A stretch of 64,000 nt of DNA, from NCBI GenBank assembly GCA_965112735.1, contig OZ218962.1, positions 682,001-746,000 on the forward strand. The letters are read 5' to 3'. A program made the position numbers and the translations under genes. This stretch comes from Phaeosaccion multiseriatum (lineage: Eukaryota; Ochrophyta, other classes). The first letter of the stretch is position 1. Every line of letters starts with the position of its first letter. The notes beneath the pieces were generated by a model, which saw nothing but the letters and a program-made list of their open reading frames with translations, did not search any database and was not told where the DNA came from. Of the stretch, positions 31,553 through 44,200 are shown piece by piece.

Positions 31553-34500
31553 GTCATGACAGACAGGCGAGGGGAAGGAAGACAACAAAACGAATAAACA
31601 AACACGCGAGCAAACAAGCGAGGAGAGAGGCGAAACATCAGACAAGAAACAATACAGACATCGAGAAAATCAAAGTCGATCTGCCGCATCACAACACACA
31701 AGGCAACCAAAGGGGTGAAACAACCATGAAGCACAGGCTCCTCTCGGCACAGTAGCAGCAGCAACAGCAGCAGCAGTTGGTGATACACGATCATACATGT
31801 ACCCCAACGCGGTTGGGAAGCACGAACATACACATGTACAGCGGTTGGTGATCCAACACATACGGAAAGAAACAACACTGACCCCACCCCTACCGTACCT
31901 CTGCCATGTTGTATCCCTTGACGAGGGTGATGCGGAACACAGTCCGCTGCGCTTTGGCTCGAATGGCGTCCAGAGAGGCCATGTACCGCTCCCAAAAGTC
32001 TGAGTGGAGAGGCCTGTCCACAGCCTTGAGTGACTCCTTGTTGCCAGCGTCGATGCTCACGTAGAGCTGCGTGACTGGGACCATATTGACCAACGCCTCT
32101 GGGAACTGCGCGTTGGTGACGAGGAAGGAGGAGATGCCTTGCTCGTGGAGCATGTTGACAAAGGTGTTAATCTCCGGGTACCTGTGGTGGCGGTGGATAG
32201 AGGGGAAGGGGAGGAGGGGGGGGAGGGAGGAGGAGGAGGAGAAAGAGAGGGGAGGGAGGAGAGGAGGGGATGGGAAGGGTTACAAGAGATATGTGTAGCA
32301 CTTGCACCAAGCTGGCTCCCTCCTCTCCCTCTCCCTCCTCCCCCTCCTCCTCCTCCTCCTCCTCCTCCTCCTCCTCCTCCTCCTCCTCCTCCTCCTCCTC
32401 CTCCTCCTCGCCCTCTTCCTCTTCGTTCTCCTCCTCCTCTCCCTCCACCTTCCTTCCTTCGTACATTATGGGTTCTCCCACGAGTGAGAGGGCGCAGTGC
32501 TTGACAGTAAAGGCGTCTTCATAGCGCTCTGGCACGACTCCGGGCACGCCCTTCATCTGCTTGATCATGCCTCTGTGCTGCTCAATAGCGGCGTCAAGGA
32601 TCATCTTGGGTTGGTCCTGGGGGACGATTTGGGGGCATATGGGCGAGAGGGAGCGAGATGATACATACGTATTAGATACGCGGAAAGGACGGGGCGGCAG
32701 GCGGCTGTAGACGACATGCACGGAGGGAGGGGGCCGGGGTCGGAAGCAGGGCCTGCATAAAGTCATAGATTGGGCTCGTTTCCAGTCTTGCCCAACTACG
32801 TCCTCCCCTGCCGTAGTACTTCGCAAACGCGTGCAGGGTACAGACCCTAAGGGCACTGGGCCGGCAATGTGCCCAAGCATGGGGCGGTACACAAGGAGAG
32901 CGAGACAATCAAACTAGCAGCAGAGTGAGTAGGGAGGGCATGGCAGGCTCGGGAGGTGTGAGAGGAGGAAGGAGGAGCGTCTCGAACAACAGCAGGGCAA
33001 AGGGATGAAATAAAATCGAATACTTTAAAGGTCCTGTACCTACCATTTTCCATTTCCACTTTTTGCCCACGGGGTTGGTGTGGTGCCTCCAGCAGAAGAC
33101 ACATTTGTTGGCACAAGCCAGGCTGGGGGTTAATTCCATACAGCTGTAACTTTGGATCCCGTAGAAGGTATGCTTCGTATATAGCAATACATTACACGCA
33201 AGAGGAGAGAGGAAAGAGGAGAGAGGAGAGAGGAGAAGACCAGGCACGCCACGTACGCGGGGGATTGGAGGTAGGGGAGGGCAAGGGAGTGGGCTGGTGA
33301 GGGGGCTTGTCCTCGCAGCCAGGCGGGCGATGAGGGGAAGAGGAGTCCTCGTCGTGGTCGGGTTCGTCTGGTTGGGTCCCGCCAGGAGCCCAAGGCCATG
33401 CATGTATTCATTCACGTCAGTCCCCCACAGCCCCACAGCTCGCTCTCACACACCTTGTAGCAGCCTCCTCGGCCGCGGAGCATCGCCTTGGTCCAGCGGC
33501 AGAGCTTCACGCCTTCGGAGGGAGAGAAAGGGTAAGGGGGGGGGGCGGACATGAGATAGAAGAGGCGAGGTGAAGGGGAAGCAGGAGATTCGTGCGTGTG
33601 CGTGGCTGCTCGGCTAGCCTGATTGAATACCGAATCATCGAACGCGCAGGGAAAGATGCGAGGGCCGAAAGGGCGCTTGTATCGCACGTGCTCACTCACC
33701 GCTGTGGCTGCCAATGACCTTGTATCCCTGCTTCGTCAGGCTCTCCCGAACCTTTGCCGTCACCATCTCTTTCCTCTTGTCCATGGCGACGTTCCCATCC
33801 TCGTCCTCCTCCTCCTCCTCACCGTCGGCCGCAGCCGCTTTACTAGCCGTAAATACCTTGCCAATGTCTTCGACGTCTACCACTCCTTCCTCCTCCTCCC
33901 CCTCGTTCTCCTCTTCGTCTTCCTCCTCCTCCTCTTCCAGGTAGTCATACTGCGCCCGCTCGTCCATAGCGTTGGCGAATATGCGGTCTCTGAGCTTGCC
34001 TGCCCACAGCTCGAACTGGGCATCAATGTCTCCAGACGCATCGCCCAGCCCGAGCCCGAGCACCGGCACCGCTCCCAACTTCCGTAGGCTGGCCATGAGC
34101 GCCTTCCCCACGAGATTGAAGCGCGAAGAGCCGTAGGCACTGTCCCCGAGACCAAACACGGCAAACTTGACCTTGCGCAAGGAGTCTCTATCCACTCGAA
34201 AGTCCTCCCCCGCTGCCTCAAGCCAATCGCAAAAGAACTTGCAGTTTTCTGGGGGCTTTCCATCCTCATAAGTCGCGGCAAAGATTACCACGTGGGAGGC
34301 CGACGCCAGATCCTGGTATTCGAATGGTGCGACAACGCATGAGGAGTGCAGACCAACACAGCAGACTGAGAGCAAGGCAATTCCTACCTCAGGATCATAC
34401 TGCTGCATTCCACGGACGGTGATTGCGCAGTCCACTTCCTCTTGACCTGGGCCAGGGCCAGGAGGAGGGCTCATGGCCCATTTCTGCGCCAAACGATCAG

Positions 34501-34588
34501 CCAACCCCCTTGCGGTGCCCTTTTGCGAGGCATAGAGCACGAGCACTTTCCCCGCCTCTCCTGCGGTTGCGGCGGCCAAGGCGGCCAT
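30950..34588 (-). CDS. TYW1: tRNA wybutosine-synthesizing protein 1 (flavodoxin plus radical SAM)
   Basis: Seven exons: 34588-34388, 34312-33700, 33512-33454, 33172-33044, 32616-32465, 32181-31899 and 31477-30950, with phases matching throughout; about 654 residues. TYW1 condenses N1-methylguanosine-37 of tRNA-Phe with pyruvate to form 4-demethylwyosine, the first tricyclic step of wybutosine synthesis. The N-terminal flavodoxin domain (VLVLYASQKGTARGLADRL; VFGLGDSAYGSSRFN) reduces the iron-sulfur cluster. A Glu-rich linker follows, then GVKLCRWTKAMLRGRGGCYK and the radical-SAM motif CANKCVFC (CX3CX2C, about residues 311-318), VKHCALSLVGEPIMYPEIN, SSFLVTNAQFP and CEHEHSCCVL, all diagnostic. 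The C-terminus ends in a Glu/Gln-rich helix. The last exon stops about 140 bp from the kinase gene on the same strand. The presence of both domains is typical of the eukaryotic enzyme. Confidence 0.97.
31497..31554. repeat. (ATC)n triplet repeat in TYW1 intron 6
   Basis: About 19 ATC copies just upstream (in transcription sense) of TYW1 exon 7's acceptor region. Confidence 0.95.
32335..32412. repeat. (CCT)n triplet repeat in TYW1 intron 5
   Basis: About 25 CCT copies; intronic, purine-rich (AGG)n on the coding strand. Confidence 0.95.
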
Positions 34589-35088
34589 CTTTCCTTCAAG
34601 TCTGAGTTAGGGGAGGGTTGTTTACAAAGGAGGAAGTGTCTAGAGGGGAGGGGAAGGGAAGGGGCGGCGGCGGGGTTGGGCTCTCGTTGACTTACTGTGC
34701 ATTGCATTCCTTTTCTGAAATTGAAACTGCGATTGGCCGGAGCCGGAGCGAGCGTGGGCGTGTGGGGTTGGACGGTGGGGGAGAAGGTGTACGCGGCTGC
34801 CATCATTCGCCACTTCCGGACATGCTCGCTGCCCACGCCTTCTTTGGCTTCCCGGAGGGCACATCGCTGCGACTGCCTTCGCCATTTGTCGAATGCTGCC
34901 CCAAGCGGGTTTTGAGAGTTTCGAAGAGTTCGGAGAAAGTTCTCGGACATCAACCTCAGCGAAGAGCATCCGCTGGGGCAGCTGTAAGCCATTGTGTCAC
35001 AGGGTGCGTCACCAGGTCGAGAGTGAGAGAGAGCTCCGGCGGGAGCTGCAGGCGACGTTCAAGGCGGGCGCTTCTCGCTCCTGCAGCT
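34589..35088. other. Intergenic between TYW1 and the ankyrin remnant
   Basis: The 5' flank of TYW1 and the possible upstream part of the ankyrin remnant. A long plus-strand frame (34618-35607) runs through it but only its middle resembles a known domain. Confidence 0.4.
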
Positions 35089-35361
35089 GCGGATGTCAAC
35101 AAGTTCAGCATTGAAGATGAGCGAACACCACTCATGATCGCCTGCAAGGAAGGTCAAGTCGCCGTTTTCGAGCAGCTCCTGGGTCCACAAACCTCTGTGG
35201 ATGCCCCCGGCTACCGTGGATGGTATCCCTCTTACCATGGCAGCTCGGAACGGTGCGTTACGCCGGGGTTCTGGAGCTGTCTCTCGGTGGTACTGTGGAC
35301 TACAGGGACATCGATGGCGAGACCGCACTCCTCTGTGCGGCCCGAGATGAGCACTTGGTGT
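35089..35361 (+). pseudogene. Frameshifted ankyrin-repeat exon
   Basis: After an acceptor-like CTCCTGCAG, one frame reads ADVNKFSIEDERTPLMIACK and FEQLLGPQTSVDAP; a second frame then continues GIPLTMAARNGALRR; a third gives GTVDYRDIDGETALLCAARD and ends at a donor-like GTGAGTAC. Together they make about three consecutive ankyrin repeats broken by two single-base-type shifts. It does not carry the N- or C-terminal signature of the other ankyrin genes here. I read it as a decayed exon; sequencing error in two places is the alternative. Confidence 0.65.
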
Positions 35362-36141
35362 GAGTACATGTACTGCTCAGAGCCGGGGCCTCTCCGGGAT
35401 CGAGGGTTATCACCGTGGCCCTGCGGCCAGGGGGGGCACGCGGGCGGACAGGCGGACACGCTGAGACAGCTCATCGTGGCAGTGGGGGCGATGGCGTGTG
35501 AGGCGGAGGAGGTGGGACAGGGGGAGGGCTGCTCTGTACCGTTCGTTACTCAGCCGCCCCCGGGTGCAGAGAAGTGGCCACCGCAGCTGCATGAGCGGGG
35601 ATGGTGAGAGGGGAGAGTCTTCTTTCTTCTTGCTTCGCCGTTCGTTGACTAGTAGGGGACCGTCAGTTTCAGTTTCAGGTTCAGATTCTCAGCCCTTCGT
35701 CTCTGCACCGTCCGGACGGCAGCCCTGGCCGATGTCCAAATGCTCATCCAAAGCCCAAGACGTCGTTATTACAAGTGCAAGCTCTAGTTTTGAACGAAGT
35801 TGAAGAAGCAAATGCGTGGCGTTTTTCCACCGCCCATTTTTTTCTGAAGCTGAAACTGAAACTGAATATGTTCTTTCACAATCGCAAGCGTTGAACAGAG
35901 TTTTTTGCGGCCAGCGAAAGAGAGGTAGAGGGAAAGAGAGTTGTGTAGCTGGTGGTGGTTGCAAGTGCACTCGCTGCTGCTAGTCGTTGGTGCTACCGAT
36001 CGACGCTGGGGACGAAGGAAAGGCACGCCGAATGATAAAGAAAATTACTGGTGTTCAAATCGAAAGCCTTCTTCGCTGGGGCCTTGGGGGCGGACGCAGG
36101 CCTTAGATCCCACTTCTTTGGCTGTTCGCACTCACTCAGCA
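35362..36141. other. 5' flank of the HSF gene, no gene recognised
   Basis: Nearly 800 bp with repeated short motifs (CAGTTTCAGTTTCAGGTTCAG at 35664 and its imperfect inverse GAAGCTGAAACTGAAACTGA at 35845). No coding region could be supported. Confidence 0.4.
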
Positions 36142-38196
36142 ATGAGGGCCAAGTACAAGCGGGCGCCTACCCCATTCCTTCTGACTTTGCACAAGATCCT
36201 GACCGAGGAGAGCGACGAGGTTATTGCGTGGGATGAAGGGCGGTTGCTGCTACTTGACCCAGTTAGGGTCACGAATGAGATCCTGGGGGCGTACTTTACG
36301 CACAACAAGTGAGTGGAGGAGGGGGTGGGGGCACCAGCTGCTCCTCCGTAAGCAACTTTGCTATGATTTGTGCCTTTTCTTTTTCTTCCTTCATTCACCC
36401 CCTTTTCCCCTTCCCCCTTCCATCCTGCCTGCTTCCTACCGCTTGCCCCCCTCCCCCCCAGGCTGACGAGCTTCACAAGGCAGCTGAACTACTTTGGATT
36501 CAAGAAAGTGCAGGACGGCGGCGTGGGGCGTGGTAAAGGAGGCAACAGCACCGGCAGCAACGTCAAGCCCTCGATTGTCTACGCCAACGAGACTCTCATC
36601 GGCCTCAAGGACCCAGCGTGTGTCATCCACCTGCGCCGCAACAGGGAAGGGGGCAAGGACGATGTGCAGTCGGGGAAAGCCCCCGAACAAACCGCAGTCG
36701 CCGCAGCGATAGCAGCAGCGGTGGCAGCAGCGGCAGCGGCAGATGCAGCAGCAGCAACACCCAGCGTGTACGTGGCCGCTCCTACCGCCGTGGAAGAGGA
36801 TGCGGGCGACAGCAGCAGCGGCGGCGGTGGGTGGTCCGTGTCACCTCCATCGGCTGCAGCGAGGCACCATCGCGTCCATCATCCTGATGAGGGAGGAGGA
36901 GGAGGAGTAGGAGGAGGAGAAGGAGGAGGACGACGAGGGGTGGGGGAGGGCTACAGGCGCAGCGGGGTGGGGGGGAGTCAGGCGAGGCGCACACCCTGCA
37001 GAGTGGAAGGGTGCGAGAGCAGTGCCGTACAGGGCGGTAGAGGAGTGTGCACGCGCCATGGGGCGAATGGCGTCCCTGTGCGCGGAGGAGGGGGAGAGGG
37101 GGGGGGGTGGCAGCACCACCCGCAGCCACATCGTTGCACTGAGCAGCAGCAGCAGGCGCAGTATGGGCAGCGGCACTGTAGCGACATGCGCATAAACCAT
37201 AGCTTTTCTGCTTCGGAGGAAGGCAGCTCTCAGGGGGGTCGAAAGAGGATGAGGCATCTTCTTCTCGCTCTCGCGGCTCAGCAGCATGGGGGAGGGCCCG
37301 GTGGGGCTGAAGAGCCGAGCACGCTCAAGCGCTATCGCGGGGATGGTGGCGAGATGAATGCTCACCACCAGGAGCAGCAGCAGGAGCAGCAGCAGGAGCA
37401 GCAGGAGCAGCAGCAGTGGGGAAGACGGGGGGTCGGGAGTGTGGTTGGTCCGGCGTACTACCAACAGCAGCACCAGCAGGACCACCACCAGCAGGACCAG
37501 CATCAGGCAGAGCAAGAGGAAGAGGCGAGGCGCGACAACAGAGCCCGAGAGGGCGCGTTTGGGCCTCATCATGGGCAGGCTCGGCAGGCCCTCGTCCCAT
37601 CCAATCTCAAGAGGGGCGGCATGTCTGCTCCTCAGACACACCCTCCTCTGCTACAGTCCTCCCTGTCCTGGAGGAGTACTCCGTTCTGTGACAGCCGCAG
37701 CCGTAGAACCAACAGCGGTAGTGGCAGTACGAGCAGCAGCAGTTGCAGTATCAGCGGTAGCAGCAGCACCAGCAGCACCAGCAACAACTGCGAGCAGACG
37801 GCAGGGAACATGTGCCGCAGCAAGCAGCAGGAGGCAGGAGGGCAACAGCAAGCATGGACGAGCCCCGAGGGGACGCCTTGCGCAGTCGATTGGCGTCAGG
37901 TCATGAATAGTCCGGAGTACCAACACGAAGAGCAAGACGAGGAGATGGAGGGGCAGGGGGAGGAGGGCGTGTGGCAACAAGAGCGTCCCCCTTTCTACCG
38001 CCACCATGACGTGGAGGAGGCGAATGGAAGGCATATGGGAACGGTCAGACACATGTACGAGAGGCGGCAAAACCGGGGCAGGGAGGGAGACGGGCGGGAG
38101 AAAGGCTACTACGGGGGCGATGACAACGAGGAGTATCAGCGGGTTGCAAGGGGTCCAGAGGAGAGTGAGGAACGCAAAGGTGGAGGAGACTCGTAG
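36142..38196 (+). CDS. Heat-shock-factor type transcription regulator with extra zinc-knuckle motif
   Basis: Two exons, 36142-36308 and 36462-38196, joined in phase 2; about 633 residues. Residues 8-95 form an HSF DNA-binding domain: APTPFLLTLHKILTE, VIAWDEGRLLLLDP, then LTSFTRQLNYFGFKKV across the splice site (family consensus SFVRQLNMYGFRKV), which places the intron inside the recognition helix region as in many HSF genes. Residues about 235-258 carry CRVEGCESSAVQGGRGVCTRHG, matching the CX4C...C..HG knuckles of plant and stramenopile WRKY19-like proteins. The remainder is Gln-, Gly-, Ser- and His-rich with Gln-repeat activation-domain character. No leucine-zipper oligomerisation region is obvious. 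It probably binds heat-shock-element-like DNA in the nucleus; a bona fide heat-stress role is not shown by sequence. Confidence 0.85.
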
Positions 38197-39487
<1,291 letters not shown>

Positions 39488-41169
39488 TCACAGGTTGCTG
39501 ACGGGCGTGGAGAGGGACTGCCAAAAGGCCTCTGTAGACAGGGCCGAGGACTTCGCCGCCTTCAGGAAGCGTGCAGAGATGCGCATGCTCTCCAGCATCT
39601 GGTCGATCTTGCGCTGCTCAACCCATGGCAGTGGATGGCAGTGGATTGGGGGTGGGGAGGGATGGCAGTGGACGGAGGTTGGGGATGGGGGATGGCAGTG
39701 GATGGGGGGCAGGGGCAGGGTAGAGCGAAGGTAGACAGTTGAGCGGCAGATAGAGCAGGGCAAGAGGACGACGCCGACATACGGGAAATCGATGTATCGA
39801 CATACAATGTAGATGGGTCGATAGTCCACCCTTCTCCCCTTACCTTTGAGCTAGGCACGGGGTTGTCTACGAAGAACTGCTCCACCTCGTCGATCTTGTC
39901 CGAGGCAGAGAAGCCGCCGCAGCACAACACGATGACCGTGTCCATCAGAGAGGGAGCGGCCTTTGCCAGCTTGGACTGGAGAAGGGGGGGGAGGGGAGCG
40001 AACAAGGAAAGAAGAAGAACGAGGGGGAGGGGAGTGAGAGAGGGAGCTGAGCAGGGGTGGGCGATTGGCTGCAGCAAGGATGCACGGAGGCAGTCCAAAG
40101 CTCAACAAGAGCTACATCGCCTCCTCCTTTTTGCCACGCGCACGCACACACACACAAGCACGCACGCACACACCTTGATGTTGGCAAAGTTCTCCTTGAA
40201 GAAGTCGTAAGTGAGCAGTCTGCCCTCTCTGCCGCTGCCCGACACGCTGCCGATCGGGTAGAAGAAGTCCTGCACGATGAGAGGGGCCAAGGGGCATAAT
40301 GAGGGGGACGAAGGGGCATAATGAGAGGGACCGAGGGGCACAAGGACAGGACCCAAGGGGCACAATGAGAGAGACCAAGGGGCACCTACTTACCTGCGTG
40401 AGGAGGTCGCTGAGGGCCCACTGCAGCACCTTGCGCTTCAAGGCGGGGGTGGCGGCGCAGCCGATGCCTCCATAGACCATCTTCTTCTCGATGTTGGTTT
40501 CCGCTCTGTTGTAGACTGCCATCAGCTTGTCAAACTCGGCTTGGCCTCCTCCCTGCGTGCGTGCGTGCGTGCGTGTGTGCGTGCGTACACAGGTGGTACA
40601 ATTCGTGCATAGGATGAGGCATAATAGAAATACACGTGTCCGGGTGGTATGAGGAGAGGAGGAGGAGCAAAGAGAGGGTAGGACAGGGCAGGACATGGAG
40701 AGAAGCGTAGACAGTCAATCACATCCCACTCAGATACCCAACTCAGAGCCCCACCTTTTCTCCTGACACTCTCCCACTACCCTGACACTCTCCCACTGTC
40801 CTGACACCCACCCACTGTCCTGACACCCACCCACTGTCCTGACACCCACCCACTGTCCTGACACCCACCCACTGTCCTGACACCCACCCACTGTCCTGAC
40901 ACCCACCCACTGTCCTGACACCCACCCACTGTCCTGACACCTTCCCCACCCACTCACCTTGAGGACGAGTTTGTAGACAGAAACGGTGTACTCCGAGGGC
41001 AGGGTAACGGTGTCATCGGGGTCGGCAAGGTGAGCCTCGAAGCGGCGAGAGGCCTCCGACAGCACTGCAGCGTCCGAGTCAGAGAACTTGCCCAGCAGCT
41101 GAGGAGGGAGGGAGGGAGGGAGGGACAGGGGGGGGGTTGAGTTTGAGATTGGGGTTGGGCTTGGGGTGT

Positions 41170-41210
<41 letters not shown>

Positions 41211-44200
41211 GCGACGTACGTATGTACCTGGATCATGGTGCCCCTGAGCAGCTTCCCGAGGTGCCCGTCGTCTTCCCTGGGGTCCCAGCCCACCCGCTGT
41301 GCACAGGGGGTGATAAGGCCTCTGCAGAAGGTCTTGAGGGGGGTGTAGATGGACTCGTCCTCAGTCAGGATCTTGTCCAGGGCCTGGTGTGCGGGGAAGG
41401 AGGAGGAGGAGGAGGAGGAGGAGGAGGAGGAAGAGGAGGAGGAGGAGGAGGAGGAGAGGAGGAGGAGAAGGAGGAGGAGGAGGGGGAAGGGGCTATGCAA
41501 CATTAAGGCACGCTTGGAGAGGAACACAAGATTCATGGATTGGGGAGATGAATAGAGAAACGGACAGATAGTTACATCCGTACACTGCCGTCCGTACACT
41601 GCCATCCACCCACACCCACCCATCCACTGCCATCCACTCCTCCACAGCCATCTGTGACTTCTCTGTAACGTACGTTGAGCACCATGGCCATCATCTCCCA
41701 GACTGTGCTGTTGGTTTCCTCCGTGTAGGCGGGCAACAGGCGCACAAGGTCAGCGGGGTCCATCATGCCCGCCTGTGATGACGCGGAGGGGGGAGAGGGG
41801 AGGGAGGGAGGGTGGGGGGGAAGAGAGGGGAGATGGAAGAGATTTAGAGGGGAGAAAGAGGGTGGAAATGAGACTGTTGAGACCAAGTTGAAGTGCCTTT
41901 CTCTTTCCTTCTCTTCCTCTCTTTCTCTCTCGCTCTCTCTCTTCGCTCTTTCCCCCCTCTCTCTCTGTCTTTCTTTCTTCTCCCTTTCTCTCTAACACAT
42001 TCCCTCTCTCTCTGTCTCACCTTGGCCAGTGCGTAAGCATCGCTGAGCACTCCAGCCCTGTCGCTTGAAGGGAGCTCTTGGGACTTGATCGCAGTCTGAA
42101 CAACAGCAGCAGGAGTTGGTGATCCGGCAGCAACACCAGCAGCGGTTGGTGTTATAGCAGCAGCAACGACAGTAGTAGGGGTAGGCCCGTGTATCGCATG
42201 CATCGAAAGGATCAGCGCCACCCCACCAGGACAAGAGGGAAGAGGGGAGCACACGGCCAGGAGACAAGAAGGGAGAAGAGGGGAGGGGAGGAGAGGGGAG
42301 GGGAGGGGAGGGGAGGGGAGGGTAGAAAGACTTCTTCACTGACTTACCTCGAGGCCCTTGAGCATGCTTGGTGTGTAGAGCACGCGCATGAGCGTGTCCT
42401 GTCCGTAGTTGAGCTTCACCCACGCGTCGTCAGACTTGAGTGGCAGAGTGATCTTCTTGGTCTGTGGTTGTTTTTGTTGTTGTGTAGGACAGCACAGCAG
42501 CAATGGGCAAAAGAGGTGAGGGCGAGGACAGGAGAGAGTAGAGGAGAGAGAGGATAGGAGGGAGGAGAGAGGAGAGAGGAGAGAGGAAAGACAGGAGAGA
42601 CAGGAGAGAAGAGAGAAGAGGACACACGACAGAACAGTGAATATATATATATATATATATTGTGGTATACAACTCTACCCATACACCTCTCCCCTGCCAC
42701 CCTACCTTTGTGTCCATGACCTCCATCCTGGCCTTGTCCATACCCGGCGTGAAGCAAAGGAGGGGAATATTCCAAAGCTTCTCCTCCCCCGCCTCGATAG
42801 GGCTGCCGTCGGCAAGGAACCACGACTGCTCAAGCTCCAGCGTCACCTTACCAGCGCGCAGGGGATGTCAATAGTGGGTGGATTAGCGATTAGCGACACA
42901 AGCAAGAATTCTAGGCTCCCTTCTCTCCTCTCTCTCTCCCTTCTTCCGCCTCCCTCCCTCCCCCCTCTCACTCTTCTCTCTCTCTCTCCCGCTGTTTCTC
43001 TCCCTCTCTCTCTCCCCCCCCCCCTCACCTCGCCGGCCGAGCGCTCCTCCCCAATGACCTTTACCACGGGGTGCCCTGCAGCAATGATATGTAAGGATAT
43101 GTAAGGGAATACATACTCAAACGTTACTTAATCATACTTAATCTTCCTTACCCATCTGCTCGGTCCAGCTCGACATGATCTCTGAGATAGGCTTGCCGGA
43201 TACGTCTGCCCACGCCTGCCATAGGTGGAAGGTTTCCGTGTTGCCGTATTTGTGCCTGTCCATGTACACCTATTCAGTTGTTTGGTGTCGGTTGCAGGAA
43301 AGCAGTACCGCAGAGCAGCCGAGCAGCATCAGCATGCCCACACACAGAGCGAGAGTGAGTGAGTGAGTGACTGAGCGAGTGAGTTGGGTAGGTCGGTCCA
43401 TACACGGGACACACGCACACACACACGCACACACACACACACACACCTGCAGGTTTGTACTGAAACCTCCCACACACGCACCTGCAGACCCTTCTTGAAA
43501 TCCTCCTCCCCGAGGATGGCAAAGAGCATCTTAACAACACAGGCACCTTTGCAGTAGGAGATGGCATCGAACACCTGCTCCACCTCCTCCGCGTGGGCAA
43601 TGGGAACCTGCCAGGGAATGGAGGCGGGGGGTGGGGGGGGCGGGAGGAGACAAGATACTTGACTTAGTAAACCGACTCCTGGATCCACGAGGTGCCATAC
43701 AACCACATAGCCCATATACCTGAATGGGGTGGGAGCTGCGCAGACTGTCTAGCCTCAACGCCGCCGCCTGATCATCACACACAAACTGTGTAAACATGTC
43801 CCACTCGGGGAAGATGACGTCAGCGGCGAAGGTCTGGGTCCAGGAGGCGAATCCCTCGTTGAGCCACAGGTCTGACCACCACCCCATTGTCACCAGGTTT
43901 CCGAACCACTGTGCGTATACGCGTATAGGGTTGGGGGGAGAGGAGTGAGAGTGAGGGGGGAGGGGAGTGAGGGGGGTGTGGCAAAAGAGAGAGTGCAGGG
44001 GTGGGTGGGTGCTTAGGTTGGTAGGTACGTAGGTACGTAGTTGGCAAAACCTCTACCTCCTTACTTGGTGAGCAAGCTCGTGCGTGACGACGGTGCACAC
44101 TCGCTGGCGCTGCTGGGAAGACGCCTTCTTTTCGTCGATGAGTAGATCCACCTGAATGTGTTCATGCGTGCGTGGTGTGTGTGTGTTTGTGTGTGTGAGT

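Noticed and set aside
34618-35607. 329-codon plus-strand frame containing one ankyrin-like segment
   Set aside because: Only the middle part is ankyrin-like, and the repeat homology leaves this frame twice; I annotated the segment as a frameshifted remnant instead of a gene.
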